A stretch of DNA of 64,000 nucleotides from Neoalteromonas arenosi (lineage in GTDB: Bacteria; Pseudomonadota; Gammaproteobacteria; Enterobacterales; Alteromonadaceae), in assembly GCF_030362855.1 (NCBI RefSeq), contig NZ_JAUCBP010000012.1, positions 310,001-374,000 on the forward strand, read 5' to 3'. Of the stretch, positions 51,525 to 61,638 are shown one piece after another. Position 1 is the first letter of the stretch; every line of letters starts with the position of its first letter. The notes below the pieces were generated by a model. The model was not told the DNA's origin, did not search any database, and worked only from the letters and a program-made list of their open reading frames with translations. A program made the position numbers and the translations under genes.

Positions 51525-52192
51525 GATCGGGTGTATATGCGGCGATGTTTAAACGGGAATACACCTTGGCTTTCAGGCAAAAAGCCGAGTTGGTTCAACC
51601 GCTCGTGTTTTTTGTTCTCGTGGTAAGTTTGTTTCCCCTCGGCGTTGGGCCATCACCAGAGATACTGCAACGCATTGGACCCGGCGTCATATGGGTTGCA
51701 GCAATTTTGTCGTCATTACTTGGCATGGAGCGACTGTTCCGAGATGACTTCCAAAACGGTTGGCTAGAGCAATTGGCGTTGACCGATGCATCGCTTGCCG
51801 GATTGATGGCCATAAAAGTGTTTACTCACTGGCTGGTATCATTTGTGCCTTTAGTGATCGTTTCGCCGTTGTTAGCGTTGTTTTTGAATCTAACTGAACC
51901 CATGTATTGGGCATTGCTGGCAACCTTAGCGATTGGCACACCGCTCATCAGTTTAGTCGGTGCAATTGCCGTTGGGCTGACGATGGGATTAAATCGCGGT
52001 GGCGTACTTTTGGCGTTACTATTGATCCCGTTATTTATTCCGTTGCTTATTTTCGCTACATCGGCGATAGAGTCAGCGGCCATGCAACTCTCCTATATGC
52101 CGCAATTGGCGATATTGGGGGCGTTGTTACTACTGGCGTTCGCGTTTACGCCTTTCGCGATTAGCTATGCTGTAAGAGTGAGTTTGAATTAA
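51521..52192 (+). CDS. ccmB: Heme exporter membrane subunit CcmB
   Basis: The 223-residue protein has about six membrane segments and starts FKREYTLAFRQKAELVQPLVFF, the CcmB N-terminus. It overlaps ccmA by 4 bases (ATGA). FPLGVGPSPEILQRIGPGVIWVAA is a family hallmark. It forms the membrane part of the CcmAB transporter. Confidence 0.95.
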   Translation: MRSGVYAAMFKREYTLAFRQKAELVQPLVFFVLVVSLFPLGVGPSPEILQRIGPGVIWVAAILSSLLGMERLFRDDFQNGWLEQLALTDASLAGLMAIKVFTHWLVSFVPLVIVSPLLALFLNLTEPMYWALLATLAIGTPLISLVGAIAVGLTMGLNRGGVLLALLLIPLFIPLLIFATSAIESAAMQLSYMPQLAILGALLLLAFAFTPFAISYAVRVSLN

Positions 52193-52935
52193 TGTGGAAA
52201 TGGTTACACCCCTACGCTAAGACTGAACGAGCGTATGTACTCTGCAATACCTTACTACCTTGGTTTGTAGTAACCGCAGTGTTGTCTTTGAGCATAGGTA
52301 CCCTATGGGGTTTGGTGTTTGCGCCGGCAGACTACCAACAAGGAGATTCGTTTCGAATCATCTATATTCACGTCCCCAGTGCCTTGCTATCTATGTCGAC
52401 CTATGTGGCGATGGCAGTCGCGGCTGCTGTCGGTATGATTTGGCAATGGCGTACCGCATACATGGCGATGATTGCAATCGCGCCTGTTGGTGCAGTTATG
52501 ACATTTATTGCATTAGTGACAGGCGCAGCCTGGGGCAAACCGATGTGGGGAACGTGGTGGGTATGGGATGCACGACTCACATCAGAACTCATCCTGCTGT
52601 TTTTATATCTTGGGGTTATGGCCCTATACAGCGCGTTTGACGATAAGCGTCAAGGTGGTAAGGCTGCGGGCGTAATGGCGATAGTCGGTGTAGTTAATAT
52701 TCCAATCATTCACTATTCGGTTGAGTGGTGGAATACCCTGCATCAAGGCGCGACTATTACTAAATTCGACAAACCCTCTATCGCACCGGAGATGTTGTGG
52801 CCGTTATTGATTAATCTGCTCGGATTCGCGGCATTTGTAGGCGCGGTGAGCTTAGTGCGGATGCGAAATGAGATTATTCGTCGAGAGATTCATCGTCCTT
52901 GGGTCGTTCTTATCGCCAAACAGGCGAGCAAATAG
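52192..52935 (+). CDS. ccmC: Heme handling protein CcmC
   Basis: The 247-residue, six-segment membrane protein starts within the ccmB stop (TAATG). IYIHVPSALLSM and HYSVEWWNTLHQG carry the two periplasmic heme-ligand histidines, and WGKPMWGTWWVWDARLTSEL is the tryptophan-rich WWD motif. CcmC loads heme on to CcmE. Confidence 0.97.
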   Translation: MWKWLHPYAKTERAYVLCNTLLPWFVVTAVLSLSIGTLWGLVFAPADYQQGDSFRIIYIHVPSALLSMSTYVAMAVAAAVGMIWQWRTAYMAMIAIAPVGAVMTFIALVTGAAWGKPMWGTWWVWDARLTSELILLFLYLGVMALYSAFDDKRQGGKAAGVMAIVGVVNIPIIHYSVEWWNTLHQGATITKFDKPSIAPEMLWPLLINLLGFAAFVGAVSLVRMRNEIIRREIHRPWVVLIAKQASK

Positions 52936-52962
52936 CTAATTGTATTGGAGAGGTTGAATACG

Positions 52963-53181
52963 GTGCAATTTGACAGTTTTTCAGAATTTTTAAATATGGG
53001 CGGCTATGGCTTTTTCGTCTGGCTTTCATTTGGTATTACCGCCGCCGCCATGGTGGCAATAGTTATTGAGAGTCGGTTGGCGCAAAAACGCTTAGTACGT
53101 GAAATCCTTGCCGAGCAAGCGCGCAAAGATAGGATCAGAGGCGTAAAGTCGCCCAGCAGCAATAGGGAGCAGCAGTTATGA
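52963..53181 (+). CDS. ccmD: Heme exporter accessory protein CcmD
   Basis: I start it at GTG 52963 behind GGAGAG (72 residues); a TTG at 52945 is possible. A short N-terminus ([19 protein letters not shown]) leads into the single membrane segment, followed by a charged cytoplasmic tail, as in CcmD. It stabilises the CcmC-CcmE complex and the release step. It overlaps ccmE by 4 bases. Confidence 0.88.
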   Translation: MQFDSFSEFLNMGGYGFFVWLSFGITAAAMVAIVIESRLAQKRLVREILAEQARKDRIRGVKSPSSNREQQL

Positions 53182-53642
53182 ACCCTCGTCGTCAACAGCG
53201 CTTGGCCGTTGTAGTTGGTATCTTGGCTCTTGTTGGGGCTGCAATCGGGTTGATGCTCTATGCGCTGAATGAAAATATTGACCTGTTTTATACACCGTCT
53301 GAGATCATTGAGGGTAAGGATGGTCAGATCCCTACTGTCGGTCAACGCCTAAGGATCGGCGGCATGGTGGTACCGGGTACTGTAAAACGCGATCCTGAGA
53401 GCCTCGCGGTGAGTTTTGATTTGGTAGATGTAGGTGAGGTTGTTACAGTCAGCTACTCAGGCATTCTGCCGGATTTATTTCGTGAAGGGCAAGGTATTGT
53501 CGCTACTGGTGTATTAACTGAGTCCAGAAAAATCGAAGCGCACGAAGTACTAGCAAAGCATGATGAAGAATATATGCCGCCTGAACTCGCAGAGAAACTC
53601 AAAGGCATCAAGCACGTAAAACCAAGCGAAGCAGGGTACTGA
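53178..53642 (+). CDS. ccmE: Periplasmic heme chaperone CcmE
   Basis: The 154-residue protein has one N-terminal membrane anchor and an OB-fold. His128 in [12 protein letters not shown] is the residue that binds heme covalently in this family. [12 protein letters not shown] and [19 protein letters not shown] are further hallmarks. It carries heme from CcmC to CcmF. Confidence 0.97.
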   Translation: MNPRRQQRLAVVVGILALVGAAIGLMLYALNENIDLFYTPSEIIEGKDGQIPTVGQRLRIGGMVVPGTVKRDPESLAVSFDLVDVGEVVTVSYSGILPDLFREGQGIVATGVLTESRKIEAHEVLAKHDEEYMPPELAEKLKGIKHVKPSEAGY

Positions 53643-53643
53643 T

Positions 53644-55641
53644 ATGATCCCAGAAATAGGAAATATCGCCCTAACACTGGCGCTGGTATTGTCCATACTG
53701 CTAGCCGTCTACCCTTTATGGGGCGCGCAAACTAACAACGTCAAACTGATGTCGACGGCTAAGCCATTGGGTGTCAGCTTGTTTATATTTACTGCGATTG
53801 CATATGGCTGCTTGACTTATGCATTTGTTGTTGACGATTTCAGTGTTGCCTACGTTGCACATCACTCAAATAGCCTACTGCCGATTTACTACAAAGTCAC
53901 CGCGGTTTGGGGCGGCCATGAAGGATCATTTTTACTCTGGGTTCTCATGCTATCCGGTTGGATAATCGCAGTGGCGACCTTTAGTAAAGGTATACCACAA
54001 CCTATGGTTGCGCGTGTGCTTTCAATTCTGGGCATGGTATCTATCGGTTTCTACCTGTTCATGTTGCTGACCTCAAATCCATTTGAGAGTTTGTTACCGC
54101 TATTCCCCGTAGACGGGCGCGACCTGAATCCCTTGCTGCAAGATTTCGGCATGATCATTCATCCCCCCATGCTGTATATGGGCTATGTTGGCTTTTCCGT
54201 GGCATTTGCCTTTGCCATCGCTGCGCTGATTTCAGGCCAGTTAGATAGCACTTGGGCGCGTTGGTCGCGGCCTTGGGTTATTTCCGCGTGGGCATTTTTG
54301 ACCTTGGGTATAGCACTGGGTAGTTGGTGGGCATACTACGAGCTTGGCTGGGGCGGCTGGTGGTTCTGGGACCCAGTAGAAAATGCGTCATTTATGCCGT
54401 GGTTAGTCGGTACCGCGCTAATGCATAGCTTGGCTGTTACTGAAAAACGCAAAGTGTTTAAATCCTGGACGGTATTGTTGGCAATCGCTGCATTCTCACT
54501 CAGCCTGCTGGGTACGTTTTTGGTGCGTTCTGGCGTTATAGTATCGGTTCACTCATTTGCCAGTGATCCAGCGCGAGGGTTGTTTATATTGGGCATTTTG
54601 GTTGTGCTCAGTGGTTTTGGCTTATTGCTCTACGCACTGCGAGCGCGGGAATTGCGCAGTCGCGGGAAGTACGACAGCTTCTCACGTGAAGTCTTATTAA
54701 TTGGCAATAACGTGATGTTATGCGCAGCCACTATCGTAGTGCTATTAGGCACGTTGTTGCCATTGGTTCACAAAGAGCTCAACCTCGGAACGATTTCGGT
54801 GGGCGCGCCTTTCTTTAACCAAATGTTTGTTGTCCTTATTGTGCCATTTGTATTTATGTTGAGCTTAGGGCCGTTATCGCGCTGGAAGCGTCAACCGGTA
54901 AAAGATCTGCGCAATCATATGTTGGTGGCCTTGGGTATCAGTTTGAGTGCAGCAATCTTGATCAACGTTAACTACGAACAACCTACCTTTATGGCAGTGC
55001 TTGGCTTGTTACTCAGCTTTTGGATTTTGGTTTCTACAGTGCAAGAGGTTCTACAACGGGTTAACGCGCAGCGTCAGCTCAGTCAATGGGCAGCATTAGG
55101 GAAACTCACCCGCAGCCACTGGGGTATGGTACTCGGTCATGTAGGGTTCGCCGTTATGTTGATCGGTATTACCTTAGTCAGTAATTACGAGCAAGAACGC
55201 GATTTGCGCATGCTACCTGGAGAAACTGTGCAATTGGGTGGCTATGACTTTCTCTTTACTGGGGTTAAACAGGTTGAAGGCCCCAACTACTCAGCTGACG
55301 TAGGCGTCTTTGACGTGTTTAAAAACGGCGAGTTTGTGGTGCATTTGGAGCCAGAAAAACGCTTTTATCCGGTGCAACGCACAACCATGACCGAAGCGGG
55401 TATTCATGCAACGATTACACGTGATTTGTTCATCGCCTTAGGTGAACCACTGGAAGGTGAGGCATGGGCTGTACGCGTTTATATCAAGCCTTTTGTCGTC
55501 TGGATTTGGGCGGGGGCGTTTATTATGGCACTTGGTGGTGCTATCTCTATCGCCGATAAGCGTTACCGTTTGAGCAAAGTCGCCCGTAAGTCAATCAAGG
55601 CTGGACACTCGGAGCCAGCTATACCCGCGGAGGCTTCGTAA
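53644..55641 (+). CDS. ccmF: Cytochrome c heme lyase subunit CcmF
   Basis: The 665-residue polytopic protein begins one base after ccmE. VWGGHEGSFLLWVL, the WWD-type motif GWGGWWFWDPVENASFMPW, and several conserved histidines (for example HPPMLYMGYVG) identify CcmF. It attaches heme to apocytochromes with CcmH and CcmI. Substrates could include the di-heme MbnH-like enzyme encoded at 18880. Confidence 0.97.
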   Translation: MIPEIGNIALTLALVLSILLAVYPLWGAQTNNVKLMSTAKPLGVSLFIFTAIAYGCLTYAFVVDDFSVAYVAHHSNSLLPIYYKVTAVWGGHEGSFLLWVLMLSGWIIAVATFSKGIPQPMVARVLSILGMVSIGFYLFMLLTSNPFESLLPLFPVDGRDLNPLLQDFGMIIHPPMLYMGYVGFSVAFAFAIAALISGQLDSTWARWSRPWVISAWAFLTLGIALGSWWAYYELGWGGWWFWDPVENASFMPWLVGTALMHSLAVTEKRKVFKSWTVLLAIAAFSLSLLGTFLVRSGVIVSVHSFASDPARGLFILGILVVLSGFGLLLYALRARELRSRGKYDSFSREVLLIGNNVMLCAATIVVLLGTLLPLVHKELNLGTISVGAPFFNQMFVVLIVPFVFMLSLGPLSRWKRQPVKDLRNHMLVALGISLSAAILINVNYEQPTFMAVLGLLLSFWILVSTVQEVLQRVNAQRQLSQWAALGKLTRSHWGMVLGHVGFAVMLIGITLVSNYEQERDLRMLPGETVQLGGYDFLFTGVKQVEGPNYSADVGVFDVFKNGEFVVHLEPEKRFYPVQRTTMTEAGIHATITRDLFIALGEPLEGEAWAVRVYIKPFVVWIWAGAFIMALGGAISIADKRYRLSKVARKSIKAGHSEPAIPAEAS

Positions 55642-56240
55642 TGAGTAAGAACCTGCGCTTTGCGCTGCCTGTGATCCTATTCGTTGTCATGATCGTGTTT
55701 TTGGGTTTCGGTCTGTTTTCTGATCCAAGAGAGCGTGACTCGATGGCGTTAGGTAAGCCGCTGCCACCGTTTGAGTTACCTGACCTCTATGATTCTAACC
55801 GCATCTACACGCCACAGGACTTAACGGGTGACGTGACCATTTTGAATGTTTGGGGCGTGTGGTGTGTGACCTGTGCGGTTGAGCTGCCCTATCTGACCGC
55901 ATTGCGCGAGCAATACGGGGTGAAATTTGTCGGTTTGTATTACGACCAAGATTTGGATCCCGACTTCGGCACTAAAACGTTGGCGCGCGTGCGCAACGAA
56001 GTGACCAGCATGTTGAATCGATTGGGAAACCCTTATCAATATCAAATATTTGATGTAGTTAGAGACTACTCTCTTGATCTTGGTGTAACCGGAGCGCCAG
56101 AGCACTTCTTGATCGATCGCAAAGGCCATATTCGCTTGCATCATATCGGTGACATCAATGAACGCGTCTGGACACATAAAATCAAGCCGGTGTATGACCA
56201 ATTAATAGCGGAAAACAACTCGGCGGTGATCAATGAATAA
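55641..56240 (+). CDS. ccmG: Thiol:disulfide interchange protein CcmG/DsbE
   Basis: The 199-residue protein has an N-terminal anchor and a thioredoxin fold with active site WCVTC in NVWGVWCVTCAVELPYL. The E. coli protein has CPTC; Val for Pro is a mild variant. VTGAPEHFLIDRKGHIRLHHIG is typical. It keeps apocytochrome CxxCH thiols reduced. Start overlaps the ccmF stop (TAATG). Confidence 0.95.
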   Translation: MSKNLRFALPVILFVVMIVFLGFGLFSDPRERDSMALGKPLPPFELPDLYDSNRIYTPQDLTGDVTILNVWGVWCVTCAVELPYLTALREQYGVKFVGLYYDQDLDPDFGTKTLARVRNEVTSMLNRLGNPYQYQIFDVVRDYSLDLGVTGAPEHFLIDRKGHIRLHHIGDINERVWTHKIKPVYDQLIAENNSAVINE

Positions 56241-56715
56241 ATGGTTGCTTGCAATTTTATTGAGTCTCTCGCTGGGCTGGGCTTATGCTCAGCAGGACGT
56301 CAACACTGAGTCGACTGCCAACAGTGGTGCAGAAGAAAACTACCAGTTTGCCGATGAACAGCAGCGTCAGTTGTTTTTGACCCTTACAGCCGAGCTAAGG
56401 TGCCCGCTGTGTCAAAACCAGAACATCGCCGATTCCGATGCCATGATTGCACACGATATGCGACGCAAAGTATATCAGTTAATTCAGCAAGGCAATGATG
56501 AGCAACAAGTCTTGGATTTTATGAAATCGCGTTATGGTGATTTTGTGCATTACCAACCGCCTGTCACGCCTTACACCATGTGGCTATGGCTATTGCCAGT
56601 GTTGTTCGCCGTGTTTGCGCTGGTGATGATCACCCGCAAACAGCGGGTTCAAGAGCCAAGCGATCTAGAAGAGAAACTTGCACGCGCTGATGAATTATTG
56701 AAACGAGAGGAATAG
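56233..56715 (+). CDS. ccmH: Cytochrome c maturation protein CcmH
   Basis: The 160-residue protein has a signal peptide ending AYAQQ, then the redox motif LRCPLCQNQNIADSDA, and a C-terminal membrane segment (about 115-133). It overlaps ccmG by 8 bases. It corresponds to the N-terminal half of E. coli CcmH; the TPR half is the separate ccmI next door. Confidence 0.96.
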   Translation: MNKWLLAILLSLSLGWAYAQQDVNTESTANSGAEENYQFADEQQRQLFLTLTAELRCPLCQNQNIADSDAMIAHDMRRKVYQLIQQGNDEQQVLDFMKSRYGDFVHYQPPVTPYTMWLWLLPVLFAVFALVMITRKQRVQEPSDLEEKLARADELLKREE

Positions 56716-57978
56716 ATGACCTGGCCCCTATTTTATTTTGTTGTTGCGGGGCTCCTTGGAGCAATCGTTTTAACCATTAGCCTGCCATGGCTTAGGGCGC
56801 GTAACCAACGTCAGGCCGATCAGCTGCGCAATGCACAAATTGTTAAACAGCGCCTCGCGGAGCTCGAACGTGAAGTGACCGAAGGCTTGATCAGCGAAGA
56901 AGACAAAGATCAAGCTGTTACCGAACTAAAGTTAGCGTTGGTTGAAGAGAGTCAAGCTACAGATACTGAACAAAAAAATCGCTCAACTCCGGCCATTATT
57001 GTCGGTCTGGTGATCAGTTTAGGCATTGCTGTGCCGGTGTATTACCGCGCTAATCACATCACTGAGGTTAAGCAGCTGGTCGCCGCTACGGATTCTGTTA
57101 GTGAGCTCAGCGATAAGCTAATTGCAGTGATGAATGATAATGCTGAAATTACGCCGCAGGAGTTGCAATCGCTAGCTTTAGCAATTCGCCAGCGATTGCG
57201 AGACACGCCGGATGACGAACAAGCATGGTTAAACTTAGGGCGGTTGTACATGAGCATTGGGTTTTCTGAGCAATCGGTACAGTCATTTGAACGCGCGTTC
57301 CGTTTGGCACCTGAAAATACTAATGTGCGGTTGAGTTTTGCCCAGGCGCTGATGCTCTCGGGTACCGATGAGAATCTACAACGCTCCCGTGGTCTATTGT
57401 TGTTTGAATTAGAACAGCAACCGCAAAACGATAATTTATTGCTGATGGCTACAGTTGTATCCGCACAGCTCGGTAATTTAGTAGAAGCCGAAGAATTGTT
57501 TGCTAAGATAAAAGACAAGATGGATCCGACGAGTTCTATGTATCAAACCATTGTGGCGCGCTTGGATGAACTCCGTGGTATTGCAGGTGTCAATGAGTCT
57601 GAGGAACCAATCAACCAAGAGGGTAAGACGGGCTTTTCCGTAACCGTAGCAATTAGCGAAGAACTAAAACAGAAGTTGCCAAGCTCTGGGTTCTTGTTTG
57701 TATTTGCGCAAGATGCCGGTAGTCAAATGCAAGTACCAGCAGCAGTAGTAAAAATACCATTGCCTGAGTTACCCGTCACTGTAGAACTAACAACCGACAA
57801 CGCAATGTTGCCAACGTTTACGCTGGCTCAGGTTGAACAAGCACGCTTAGTCGCAAGAGTGTCGGTGGATGGCGATGTTAGTGCTGTAAATGGCGAGTTA
57901 GAGGGAGTGTCGGAAATGCAGGTATCCTCCGGTCTATTAAGATCTGCAACTATTACAATTGATCAGGAAATCAAATGA
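56716..57978 (+). CDS. ccmI: Cytochrome c maturation TPR protein CcmI
   Basis: The 420-residue protein starts directly after ccmH. Two N-terminal membrane segments (about 5-22 and 93-112) flank a charged cytoplasmic loop (RQADQLRNAQIVKQRLAELE). TPR repeats follow (DEQAWLNLGRLYMSIGFSEQ and the next ~100 residues), then a strand-rich C-terminal domain. CcmI chaperones apocytochrome c to CcmFH. Confidence 0.94.
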   Translation: MTWPLFYFVVAGLLGAIVLTISLPWLRARNQRQADQLRNAQIVKQRLAELEREVTEGLISEEDKDQAVTELKLALVEESQATDTEQKNRSTPAIIVGLVISLGIAVPVYYRANHITEVKQLVAATDSVSELSDKLIAVMNDNAEITPQELQSLALAIRQRLRDTPDDEQAWLNLGRLYMSIGFSEQSVQSFERAFRLAPENTNVRLSFAQALMLSGTDENLQRSRGLLLFELEQQPQNDNLLLMATVVSAQLGNLVEAEELFAKIKDKMDPTSSMYQTIVARLDELRGIAGVNESEEPINQEGKTGFSVTVAISEELKQKLPSSGFLFVFAQDAGSQMQVPAAVVKIPLPELPVTVELTTDNAMLPTFTLAQVEQARLVARVSVDGDVSAVNGELEGVSEMQVSSGLLRSATITIDQEIK

Positions 57979-58760
57979 ACACACGATTTTTAATGCTACT
58001 GGTTGTTATGGCGCTAGGATTAGGCGGCTGTGCAACAAATTCAGCTTCCCAGCAGGTCGAGGCTGAAGCGAATGCCGGCGACCCGCGTGATCCTCTGGAG
58101 CCAATTAACCGCGCGGTCTGGGATTTCAATTACGACGTATTGGATGCTTATATCCTCCGCCCCATTACCGTAGGCTATGTCACAGTGATGCCAGAGGTTG
58201 CACGTAAAGGTTTACTAAACGCCGCGCAGAATTTGGAAGAGCCGGTTAATTTTGTCAATAACCTACTGCAAGGTAAAGCCGCAGAGTCATTCGACAGTGC
58301 ATTTCGGTTTGTCATCAACAGCACTGTTGGTTTAGCCGGCACTATCGATGTTGCCGGCGCGATAGGCGTTGAGCGACAGGAAGAAGACTTTGATGAAGTG
58401 ATGGGGGTATGGGGCATTGGCAATGGGCCGTATTTAATGATCCCTGCTGCTGGGCCAAATGATGTGCGCGGTGTAACCGGAGAGGTGGTTGATAATCTAT
58501 ACTTCCCTGCTACCTACCTCAATAGCAATTGGACGCTGTTGCGCTGGTCTGTAGAACTCTTAGAGACACGTGCGTTGTTTATGGAGCAAGAGCAGCAGCT
58601 TGAGGCCTCTGCAGACTCTTATGCGTTTGTGAAGAGTGCTTACTTCCAAAACAAGGCGTTTCAAGTAAACGATGGTGAGGTGGAAGAAGAGCAGCTGGAT
58701 GAAGATGAGCTAGAAGATTTCGAAGCCTTTGAAGATATGCTTGACGATATCGACTATTAA
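57975..58760 (+). CDS. mlaA: MlaA (VacJ) family outer-membrane lipoprotein
   Basis: The 261-residue protein overlaps ccmI by 4 bases. The signal ends LGLGGCATN (lipid Cys19). GDPRDPLEPINRAVWDFNYD is the MlaA opening motif and GNGPYLMIPAAGPNDVRG another. MlaA removes phospholipid from the outer leaflet with porin and the Mla pathway. The last ~25 residues are a very acidic tail (EEEQLDEDELEDFEAFEDM). Co-transcription with ccm is suggested by overlap, though the functions are unrelated. Confidence 0.93.
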   Translation: MNTRFLMLLVVMALGLGGCATNSASQQVEAEANAGDPRDPLEPINRAVWDFNYDVLDAYILRPITVGYVTVMPEVARKGLLNAAQNLEEPVNFVNNLLQGKAAESFDSAFRFVINSTVGLAGTIDVAGAIGVERQEEDFDEVMGVWGIGNGPYLMIPAAGPNDVRGVTGEVVDNLYFPATYLNSNWTLLRWSVELLETRALFMEQEQQLEASADSYAFVKSAYFQNKAFQVNDGEVEEEQLDEDELEDFEAFEDMLDDIDY

Positions 58761-58784
58761 AAAAGGGCCTGAAGGCCCTTTTTT
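58759..58784. terminator. Bidirectional terminator between mlaA and galE
   Basis: AAAAAAGGGCCT, loop GA, AGGCCCTTTTTT form a stem flanked by A- and T-tracts right at the mlaA stop. It serves the ccm-mlaA transcript and the convergent galE transcript. Confidence 0.9.
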
Positions 58785-58816
58785 AATGTCTTTTACTGAG
58801 TGATAAACTACTGACC

Positions 58817-59836
58817 TTAGTCGCGATAGCCATTGGGGTTTTGCGACTGCCATCGCCAAGAGTCGCGACACATATCATCCAAACCTTTATGGGCTTCCCA
58901 GCCTAGCTCTTGTTTAGCCAGCGTTGGATCGGCGTAACATGCAGCAACATCACCACTGCGACGCGGTACAATGGCATAGGGTACGGCTTGACCACTTTCA
59001 CGTTCAAACGCTTTGACCATTTCCAGCACGCTGTAGCCTTGACCGGTACCTAGGTTGAAGGTACATAAGCCAGCGTTGGCAGCGAGTTTATTGAGCGCCT
59101 TCAAATGCCCATCAGCAAGATCTTCTACGTGGATATAATCACGCACGCCGGTACCATCTGGCGTATCATAGTCATCACCGAATACGCTGAGCTTGTCGCG
59201 TTTACCGGTGGCAACCTGAGTAATAAAGGGCATGAGGTTATTGGGTATACCGGTTGGGTCTTCACCAATTAACCCTGACGGATGCGCACCAACGGGATTG
59301 AAATAGCGCAGTAACACAATATTCCAGTCTTTATCTGACGCGTATAAATCTGTGAGTACATGCTCAACCATGAGTTTTGATTGACCATAGGGATTGGTTG
59401 GGCGGCCAGTTGGTAAATTTTCATGCAGAGGCAACTCAGTCGGATCACCGTAAACAGTAGCAGATGAGCTAAACACTAAGTTTTTTACACCATTAGCCTG
59501 CATACTTTTGCACAGCTGCAGCGTACCAAACACATTGTTTTCGTAGTATTTAAGCGGCTGCTCAACTGACTCACCAACTGCCTTAAGGCCAGCAAAATGA
59601 ATTACTGCTTCGACTTTATATTGGCTAAAGAGCGTGTTTAATACTTGCTCGTCGCGAATGTCGCCCTGCTGAAACACAACGCTTTTACCCGTGATCTGAG
59701 CAACGCGGTTCAAGGATTCCTCACTCGCATTTGACAAGTTGTCTAACACTATCACATGATAATCTTGCTCAAGGAGTTGAAGTACAGTGTGACTTCCGAT
59801 GTAGCCCGCACCGCCAGTAACTAAGATAGTTTTCAT
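58817..59836 (-). CDS. galE: UDP-glucose 4-epimerase
   Basis: The 339-residue short-chain dehydrogenase-type enzyme opens [19 protein letters not shown] (NAD site). [17 protein letters not shown] and [10 protein letters not shown] hold the catalytic Ser/Thr-Tyr-Lys set, and [18 protein letters not shown] is GalE-typical. It interconverts UDP-glucose and UDP-galactose for surface sugars. It overlaps the small membrane-protein gene upstream by 4 bases, with the polysaccharide export gene nearby on the other strand. Confidence 0.96.
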   Translation of the reverse strand: MKTILVTGGAGYIGSHTVLQLLEQDYHVIVLDNLSNASEESLNRVAQITGKSVVFQQGDIRDEQVLNTLFSQYKVEAVIHFAGLKAVGESVEQPLKYYENNVFGTLQLCKSMQANGVKNLVFSSSATVYGDPTELPLHENLPTGRPTNPYGQSKLMVEHVLTDLYASDKDWNIVLLRYFNPVGAHPSGLIGEDPTGIPNNLMPFITQVATGKRDKLSVFGDDYDTPDGTGVRDYIHVEDLADGHLKALNKLAANAGLCTFNLGTGQGYSVLEMVKAFERESGQAVPYAIVPRRSGDVAACYADPTLAKQELGWEAHKGLDDMCRDSWRWQSQNPNGYRD

Positions 59837-60132
59837 TCGTCTTGCACAACCTCTTTGGGTAAATATTTAGCACTTAAACTGAATTGAAGTGGTTTGATAA
59901 ACAACGGGTAAAGTAAAAACACCAAAAACGCCCAGAGGAGGGCAATCCAATTTTCTGATGCTTGCAAGATGAACACAAACACCGGAACAATGATGAGAAG
60001 TTTCAAAACGTTCAGCAAGGAACGCTCAGGTACTGTCATTTTAAGCGCTGCGTTTTCCAACGCAATCATACGCTCTCTTAACGGCAAATCCCTCAATTGA
60101 GGGATTTGTTTAGCGGAAAAATAAAATTTCAT
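59833..60132 (-). CDS. Small two-segment membrane protein, DUF6170-like
   Basis: The 99-residue protein starts directly after the POT transporter stop and overlaps galE by 4 bases. A charged N-terminus ([20 protein letters not shown]) is followed by two membrane segments (about 42-60 and 65-83) and a short tail. I believe it belongs to DUF6170, but this is from memory of the N-terminal pattern. Function is unknown. Confidence 0.7.
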   Translation of the reverse strand: MKFYFSAKQIPQLRDLPLRERMIALENAALKMTVPERSLLNVLKLLIIVPVFVFILQASENWIALLWAFLVFLLYPLFIKPLQFSLSAKYLPKEVVQDE

Positions 60133-61638
60133 CTACTCTGCTTTAGCTAGATCGCTCGGCGGGAGTTTTTCCCAGAAGCGCGTTTTCATTGATAACAATA
60201 ATATTACTATACCAATGGCAATACTAAATAGACTAATTTGCATATATAAGCCTGGCATTTCGTCTAAGCGACTTGGGTCGAAATTACCTGCCAGTAGGCC
60301 CGCGACTACGTTGCCAATCGAGTACGTTAAAACGAATACACCCATCATTTGTCCGGCAAAGCGCTTCGGCGATAATTTGCTCACTGCGCTCAATGCCACC
60401 GGACTCAAGCACAATTCACCAACGGTATGTAAAAAGTAAGTCATTACTAACCAATAAGGCGCTACTTTAAGTCCACTGGCTGCAATCTGAGCGGCGAAGA
60501 ACATAACGATAAAGCCCGTCGCCATAATGATTAAACCAATCGCGCATTTAAAGCCGTAGGACGGATCCATCATACGCTTACCAAGGTTGATCCAAAGTGC
60601 AGCAAAAAACGGTGATAAAATGATGATGAAGAACGAGTTAGCAGACTGGAACCACGCGGGTGGGATTTCGAAGTTACCCAGCATTCTGTCTGTATAGTCA
60701 CGCCCGAACAAGTTGAGTGATGAACCTGCCTGCTCGAAGCCCGCCCAAAAACAAATAGACGCGATACACACTAAGAACAATGCACCAAGCCGCTTCTTTT
60801 CGTTACCGTCTAGGTTGCCGAAGAAAAAGATGGCGGTATAGTACGCTAAAAATACCAGAGTAAAGAAGATGGCGACATATTTTGCTAAGGCGACGGCATC
60901 AATAATGATGGCGCCAGTGGTCACCGCATAAGTTAATAATGCTAAGCCAACTAAGAAGCCGTAAATAATCATCCAGCTCATGCGCGCATTTTTGGGCGAA
61001 AGGTGGACGGTTGGGCCGTCTGCTGCACCGGCTAACTTCGGACGCGTAATTTTGTACTGGATCAGGCCAATGGCCATACCTACGGCTGCAGCGCCAAACG
61101 CATAGTGATAACCCATGTTGGTGGCAAGGTAGCCACACACGATATAACCAATCACCGAACCAATGTTGATACCCATATAGTAAAGGGTATAGCCACTGTC
61201 TCGACGTTTATCTTCATCGCTGTAAAGCATTCCGACCATTGCGCCAATGTTTGGCTTCAACAAACCCGTACCTAAAACGACTAAAATTAAGCCGATAAAA
61301 AATGTTTGGGTGCTGGGTATTGCTAGTACGATATGGCCCATCATTATAATGATACCGCCATACCAAACGGCATTTTGACCACCAATCAAGCGGTCAGCCA
61401 TCCAGCCGCCAGGTAACCCCATAAAGTAGACGGCGCCGGTGTAGAGGCCGTAGATTGCTGTGGCCGTTGCAACAGTGAAGGCTAACCCTTCCTCCTGCAA
61501 ACTGGCGGTCATAAACAGGACTAGTAGAGCGCGCATGCCGTAGTAGCTCATACGTTCCCACATTTCTGTAAAAAAGAGTGTTTGCAGGCCGCCGGGGTGG
61601 CCAAAGAAACTGGTATCGAGGTTAGTTTTATCTGTCAT
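60133..61638 (-). CDS. POT/PTR family peptide:proton symporter
   Basis: The 501-residue protein has 12-14 membrane segments. FGHPGGLQTLFFTEMWERMSYY with ExxER-type motif, GGWMADRLIGGQNAVWYGG and FYMGINIGSVIGY-type motif (YTLYYMGINIGS) are proton-dependent oligopeptide transporter signatures. It imports di- and tripeptides. The E. coli DtpA-D paralogue it matches best cannot be told. It heads a three-gene transcript with the small membrane protein and galE. Confidence 0.93.
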   Translation of the reverse strand: MTDKTNLDTSFFGHPGGLQTLFFTEMWERMSYYGMRALLVLFMTASLQEEGLAFTVATATAIYGLYTGAVYFMGLPGGWMADRLIGGQNAVWYGGIIIMMGHIVLAIPSTQTFFIGLILVVLGTGLLKPNIGAMVGMLYSDEDKRRDSGYTLYYMGINIGSVIGYIVCGYLATNMGYHYAFGAAAVGMAIGLIQYKITRPKLAGAADGPTVHLSPKNARMSWMIIYGFLVGLALLTYAVTTGAIIIDAVALAKYVAIFFTLVFLAYYTAIFFFGNLDGNEKKRLGALFLVCIASICFWAGFEQAGSSLNLFGRDYTDRMLGNFEIPPAWFQSANSFFIIILSPFFAALWINLGKRMMDPSYGFKCAIGLIIMATGFIVMFFAAQIAASGLKVAPYWLVMTYFLHTVGELCLSPVALSAVSKLSPKRFAGQMMGVFVLTYSIGNVVAGLLAGNFDPSRLDEMPGLYMQISLFSIAIGIVILLLSMKTRFWEKLPPSDLAKAE